Below, piece by piece: positions 22,806-26,159 of a stretch of 26,159 bases of DNA. The notes beneath the pieces are model-generated. The model saw nothing but the letters and a program-made list of their open reading frames with translations. It did not search any database and had not been told where the DNA came from. This DNA is from a virus, in the IMG/VR virus record IMGVR_UViG_3300021375_000139, positions 1 to 26,159 of that record; one strand, written 5' to 3'. Position 1 is the stretch's first letter. Every line of letters starts with the position of its first letter. The position numbers were made by a program, and so were the translations under genes.

Positions 22806-23484
22806 TCTTCTGTGGCCTAAGGGACTGGTCCCGTACAAGGTGATGTTCTACCTTCGTCCGCATGTCGGGGGGCAGCAAAGCCCGCTTACCCGCACGCGCA
22901 AAGTCTACGGTCTGTCCGCCCCCATATGGGTGGCCAGGCTGACCTTTCGCGCCGGGCATGGCTATGATGATCAGGGACTTGAATATCGCTTTGGACCATC
23001 CGCTAATGACGTTCGCTTCCAAGCGGCATTGCTGGATGCGCTTATAGCTGAGATGGAAGGCGGACTGACGGCGGTTCGATTTCATGATTTTCGGCGTCCA
23101 CGGCCGCAAAGCTATCTGACCCGTAACTCCCCTGCAATGACGGTAGATGCGGCCCCTGCTGGATCGACTGAGATTACCATCAATCGCGCTCACGGTCTCA
23201 TTGGGCCGTCGATCGGCGACTATATCGGTGGTGATGGCCGTCCGCACATCGTTACCGACGTGTCTCCCAAGTCTGGCAGCATGATGTCGGCCGCCGGACC
23301 GGATGGCAAGATACAGGTCAAGTTCAAGCCGCCTCTCTCCACAGCCATCGCTCAGGACGCCGTGCTTGAAATGGACGAGGTTACCGCCCCATTCCAGCTG
23401 ATAACCGAAGATGCTGGTGGCAATGAGGCTGAGGCGGGACAGCTGGCCGACTATGTTCTGGAGTTCGAGGAGAAGCTGCCATGA
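22798..23484 (+). CDS. Distal tail protein (putative)
   Basis: The 228-residue product starts at GTG 22798 inside the end of the tape measure gene and begins MPDLLWPKGLVPYKVMFYLR. It is beta-rich, with a loop PRPQSYLTRNSPAMTVDAAP and VLEFEEKLP at the end. Its place after the tape measure is that of the distal tail (Dit-like) or lambda gpM proteins that start the tip. No diagnostic motif is present, so the family is inferred from position. The next gene overlaps it by ATGA. Confidence 0.65.
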   Translation: MPDLLWPKGLVPYKVMFYLRPHVGGQQSPLTRTRKVYGLSAPIWVARLTFRAGHGYDDQGLEYRFGPSANDVRFQAALLDALIAEMEGGLTAVRFHDFRRPRPQSYLTRNSPAMTVDAAPAGSTEITINRAHGLIGPSIGDYIGGDGRPHIVTDVSPKSGSMMSAAGPDGKIQVKFKPPLSTAIAQDAVLEMDEVTAPFQLITEDAGGNEAEAGQLADYVLEFEEKLP

Positions 23485-24062
23485 CGGGGTTGCGCGATCT
23501 TGATCCTGGGCTCCAGGATGAAATCGAGAAGAGCGAGCTTCGGCCGTTTCTTGGCGTCCACATCGATCTTCCCGACCCGGTTCATGCCGTGACCGGCAAT
23601 GCTACCATCACCTATGGCGGGGAGACGTGGAGCGCGATCGGCGGCCTTGGGCAGATCGACACGATCGGCGAAGGCACGGACGGCTCATCGGTGGGCGTGA
23701 GCGCCACCCTCTATCAGGTTCCGTCGGAGTTCCGCGACGATGTCGCCGACCAGGCGACGCGCGGCTGCCTTTACGAGCTGTTCGTCGGCGCGCTCGACGC
23801 CGGCTACAAGAATGTCATCGGGTTCAAGAATATCTGGAAGGGTCGGCTCGACACCTATGAAATCGTTGATGCCGGCGAGACCATCACCGTCACAGCCGGC
23901 GGGGAAAGCCGCATGCGCGATCAGCGCCGGCCAGCGATCAAGCGCTTCACCGACTGGTGGCAGCAGCGCAAATATCCGGGGGACCGGTGCTTCCAATATG
24001 TCTCGCTGATGGCGGAGGTGCCGATCATGTGGGCCAAAGCCCGGCAGACGCCGCCGCTATGA
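23481..24062 (+). CDS. Minor tail protein (gpL-like position)
   Basis: This 193-residue protein follows the distal tail protein, in the position of lambda gpL or GTA gp13. It has a beta-rich middle (VTGNATITYGGETWSAIGGL, then YEIVDAGETITVTAGGESRM), a conserved-looking block RRPAIKRFTDWWQQRKYPGD and a CFQYV motif. No cysteine cluster like the one in gpL is seen. It is likely to join the distal tail with the tip. It overlaps the next gene by ATGA. Confidence 0.65.
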   Translation: MTGLRDLDPGLQDEIEKSELRPFLGVHIDLPDPVHAVTGNATITYGGETWSAIGGLGQIDTIGEGTDGSSVGVSATLYQVPSEFRDDVADQATRGCLYELFVGALDAGYKNVIGFKNIWKGRLDTYEIVDAGETITVTAGGESRMRDQRRPAIKRFTDWWQQRKYPGDRCFQYVSLMAEVPIMWAKARQTPPL

Positions 24063-24439
24063 GCGATCCGGCCTGGCAATCCCATTGCGGCGATCGGTGG
24101 CGGGCGCATGTCATCGCAGCGACCGGACGCGACATATGCGACATTGTCGGCCCCTCTCCACGCCGGCCGCGCGACTGGGCGGCGATGATGCGACGGCTGG
24201 CAGTGCGGGACATGGCAGGCGTCATCAGCGCAGTGCATGGGGCGCCCATCCCGTTTCGCCAGGCGATGCGCGGAGACATTGTCCAGCGCGGCTGGGCTAT
24301 CGGCATCTGCCGTGGCGATCAGGCAGAGTTCTTCGGCGGTGACATGGTGCCGATGCGTGATGTTGACGGGGTGTGGCCGGTCAGCCGATTTCGCGCTTCA
24401 AGGCGGCGATCGCATTCTTTGGCTTCGGTTTGCAACTGA
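24059..24439 (+). CDS. DUF6950-like tail assembly protein (gpK position)
   Basis: A 126-residue protein starting MSDPAWQSHCGDRWRAHVIA. The pattern ATGRD...RGDIV...IGICRGDQAEFFG...GVWPV is that of the DUF6950 family, found where lambda-like phages have the gpK/NlpC-like protein. The family normally has a DC or DCC near the start; here it is HCGD, so a catalytic role is doubtful. The family-like part ends at V108 (bases 24380-24382). The last 18 residues are encoded opposite the stop end of the reverse-strand gene and look like an accidental extension. The longer open frame upstream would lie inside the previous gene. Confidence 0.7.
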   Translation: MSDPAWQSHCGDRWRAHVIAATGRDICDIVGPSPRRPRDWAAMMRRLAVRDMAGVISAVHGAPIPFRQAMRGDIVQRGWAIGICRGDQAEFFGGDMVPMRDVDGVWPVSRFRASRRRSHSLASVCN

Positions 24440-24737
24440 TCACGTTGCCGCACCAGGCTCTCGCCGCGATGTCGGTCGTGCCGTCAGGCTTCGGACGCTT
24501 GACCAGCACATAAGAAAGGTCGGGGTTGGCGTAGATGGCGCCATAGGTCGCGAGCAGATCAGGTTTATCTACAGCGATCTGGAACCTGGTATTTTTTCTG
24601 ATCCAGTCGCTCGCTCGTTTCCACTTCTCCTCGCACTCAACCGCGCTCGCGCATGTGGCAATTGGTTCGGCCTTCTCTGCCCATCCTTCGGCTCGCATGG
24701 CGACATCCGCCTGCAGTGCAACAGCGAGTAGAATCAT
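24381..24737 (-). CDS. Reverse-strand moron, small cysteine-containing protein
   Basis: The 118-residue product runs against all other genes and has an excellent AAGGAGG seven bases before its ATG. It starts with a short hydrophobic stretch (MILLAVALQA) that may be a weak signal peptide, then has two cysteine pairs (CASAVEC and CGNVISC). The body has WKRASDWIRKNTRFQIAVDK, DLLATYGAIY and VKRPKPDGTTDIA. The layout, with Trp, an FQI core, TYG and a C-G-N...C end, resembles small prophage proteins of unknown role that I have seen elsewhere; this is recall, not proof. Base composition is lower in GC than its neighbours. It is a typical moron: a cargo gene read from its own promoter, possibly affecting the host envelope. 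No promoter was convincing. Confidence 0.75.
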   Translation of the reverse strand: MILLAVALQADVAMRAEGWAEKAEPIATCASAVECEEKWKRASDWIRKNTRFQIAVDKPDLLATYGAIYANPDLSYVLVKRPKPDGTTDIAARAWCGNVISCKPKPKNAIAALKREIG

Positions 24738-24779
24738 TGGCGCCTCCTTGGTGCCTTCCATTTCGTAGATCGGGGACGC

Positions 24780-26159
24780 ATGGGCAAGGTGGTAAAGGCA
24801 GTTGCGGTGATCGCTGTCGCCGTCGCCATTGCGTATTTCGCGCCGCAAATTTCGGCCGCAATTTTGGCGTCAACGGCTTCGGCGGCCGCTGTTGCGGCCA
24901 CCACCGCGGCGGTGACCGCTGCTCTATCAATGGCGGCAGCGGCTGGTTTCGCCCTACTCGCGACGCGGCCGTCCACCTCCAACACGCCCACGATGTTCCG
25001 CCAGTCGCTGTCGAACAGCTTCATCATCTACGGCAAGCGGCGTGTCGGCGGGCTTCTGATCTTCTTCCACCCGCGCGGCAAGCGGGAGCGTTATTTCGTG
25101 ATCGCGGTCGCCGGGCATCGATGCAAGGGCGTGACCCGCTGGTGGCTCGGCGATGAGCAGGTAACCGTCAGCGGATCCGGGTTGGTCACCAGCGGCAAAT
25201 ATGCCGGCAACGCTTGGCTGTGGTTCTATCGCGGCACAGAGGATCAGGTCGCGCATCCGACCTTCGTCGCGGAGACGAGCGGCAAATGGTCATCTGCGCA
25301 TCGCGGGCGCGGCGTCGCGCTCATCTATGCCAAGTTCTACCTGGATGACGATGCTGTCCAAGCGGGCATGCCCAACATCACGGCGGAGATCGAGGGGAAG
25401 GACGACATCTATGATCCCCGCACCGACACGACCGGATATACCCGCAATGCCGCGCTGGTGTTCTACGACTGGATGAAGCTGCCGCGCGAGGAAGGCGGCT
25501 TTGGCTGCTATGACGACGAGATCGATGACGACTGGGTCGCGGCGCAGGCCAATGTCTGCGATGAGGTGGTGACGACGCCGGCTGGCACGGAAAAGCGCTA
25601 CGAGTTCGATAGCTACATCCAGACCGGCGCAGCGCCGAGCGAGGTTCGCGACACGTTCGTGACCTGCTGCGCGGGCAGCTTCACCTATAGCAATGGCAAG
25701 ATGATGCTACGGCCGGGCTACTATGTCCCACCGTCAGCGACCCTGCACGAGCAGGATCTGGCGAGCGCATTCACAGTGCCGGTGCTTCGGACCGGCGACG
25801 AGATCGCGACGGAAGTCACGGGCACATACATCAACCCGAATGATAAATATCAGGGCGCCGACATTCCGACCCGCGCCGTGTCGTCCAGCGACATTCGCCA
25901 GGCCTCCTATGATCTGGCGCACATCACCTCGATCTATCGCGGGCAACGGATCCTCGAAATCTACCTGCGCAAGTCGCAGGCTGAACGGCGCGTCACCTGG
26001 CCGATGAACATCATGGGTATCGCCATCTCGACGCTCGACACCGTGCAACTGGCGACCGCAAAATATGGCCTGAGCAATTACGCCTTTCAGGTCACCAGCT
26101 GGGGGCTGAGCCAGGACTTTTCCGTCAGCCTGCAGCTGGAAGAGCATAATGCCGATATC
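24780..26159 (+). CDS. Tail tip / host specificity protein, 5' part
   Basis: The frame is open for 460 codons from ATG 24780 to the window end, so the gene is incomplete. It begins with a hydrophobic, Ala-rich region (MGKVVKAVAVIAVAVAIAYF and on to about residue 65), then carries a beta-rich tail-hub-like region. This includes NSFIIYGKRRVGGLLIFFHP, WWLGDEQVTVSG, YDWMKLPREEGGFGCYDDEI and SFTYSNGKMMLRPGYYVPPS. The last genes in siphovirus tail modules encode the J-like tip that binds the host. GGGGACGC precedes the ATG. The 42-base gap to the reverse gene contains both ribosome binding sites. The receptor cannot be deduced from this part. Confidence 0.8.
   Translation, partial: MGKVVKAVAVIAVAVAIAYFAPQISAAILASTASAAAVAATTAAVTAALSMAAAAGFALLATRPSTSNTPTMFRQSLSNSFIIYGKRRVGGLLIFFHPRGKRERYFVIAVAGHRCKGVTRWWLGDEQVTVSGSGLVTSGKYAGNAWLWFYRGTEDQVAHPTFVAETSGKWSSAHRGRGVALIYAKFYLDDDAVQAGMPNITAEIEGKDDIYDPRTDTTGYTRNAALVFYDWMKLPREEGGFGCYDDEIDDDWVAAQANVCDEVVTTPAGTEKRYEFDSYIQTGAAPSEVRDTFVTCCAGSFTYSNGKMMLRPGYYVPPSATLHEQDLASAFTVPVLRTGDEIATEVTGTYINPNDKYQGADIPTRAVSSSDIRQASYDLAHITSIYRGQRILEIYLRKSQAERRVTWPMNIMGIAISTLDTVQLATAKYGLSNYAFQVTSWGLSQDFSVSLQLEEHNADI

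Noticed and set aside
1-26159. tRNA genes, integrase, attachment sites, transposons or toxin-antitoxin pairs
   Set aside because: I looked for them and found no supporting sequence; prophage status therefore stays open.

Overview
The window is about 26 kb of a tailed double-stranded DNA bacteriophage or prophage with a long non-contractile tail (siphovirus, HK97-type head). High GC, dense start/stop overlaps (ATGA, TGATG, GTGA) and the families present point to an alphaproteobacterial host, most likely a sphingomonad. These families include a GapR/DUF2312 protein, a DUF1376 replication protein and GTA-like tail genes. No integrase, attachment site, lysis gene or host flank is visible, so the sequence cannot tell a prophage from a free phage. 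Nearly all genes are on the + strand; one small gene is on the - strand.

Region 1 (1-7.5 kb) is DNA metabolism. It holds the end of an upstream gene, a helix-turn-helix protein, an SNF2-like helicase overlapping a beta-class DNA methyltransferase, a full-length sliding clamp, a GapR homologue, a RusA-type resolvase, a DUF1376 replication protein and a possible helicase-loader-like protein, with small unknown genes between. The DUF1376 gene carries a cluster of GGGACA hexamers next to a short AT-rich stretch, which could be the replication origin.

Region 2 (7.5-10.2 kb) is the switch to late genes. A NusG/RfaH-like protein is followed by a 181-base gene-free leader with a predicted hairpin, six small unknown genes and an HNH endonuclease. 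A 149-base gap with a C/G palindrome follows, at the place where HK97-like phages have cos.

Region 3 (10.2-18.5 kb) is packaging and head: small and large terminase, prohead protease, major capsid protein, a small protein, portal, a collagen-like protein with a possible carbohydrate-binding end, and four connector/completion proteins. The portal lies after the capsid gene instead of before the protease.

Region 4 (18.5-26.2 kb) is the tail: tube protein, assembly chaperone with a lambda-type -1 frameshift site (GGGAAAG) that was pieced together by reading across frames, tape measure, three distal tail proteins and the start of a tip/host-specificity protein cut by the window end. Between the last two sits a reverse-strand cargo gene (moron) with its own strong ribosome binding site.

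The strongest leads are the frameshift chaperone, the moron and the junction it left, the phage NusG with its leader, the candidate origin, the candidate cos, and a replication set that combines a phage clamp with a phage GapR.
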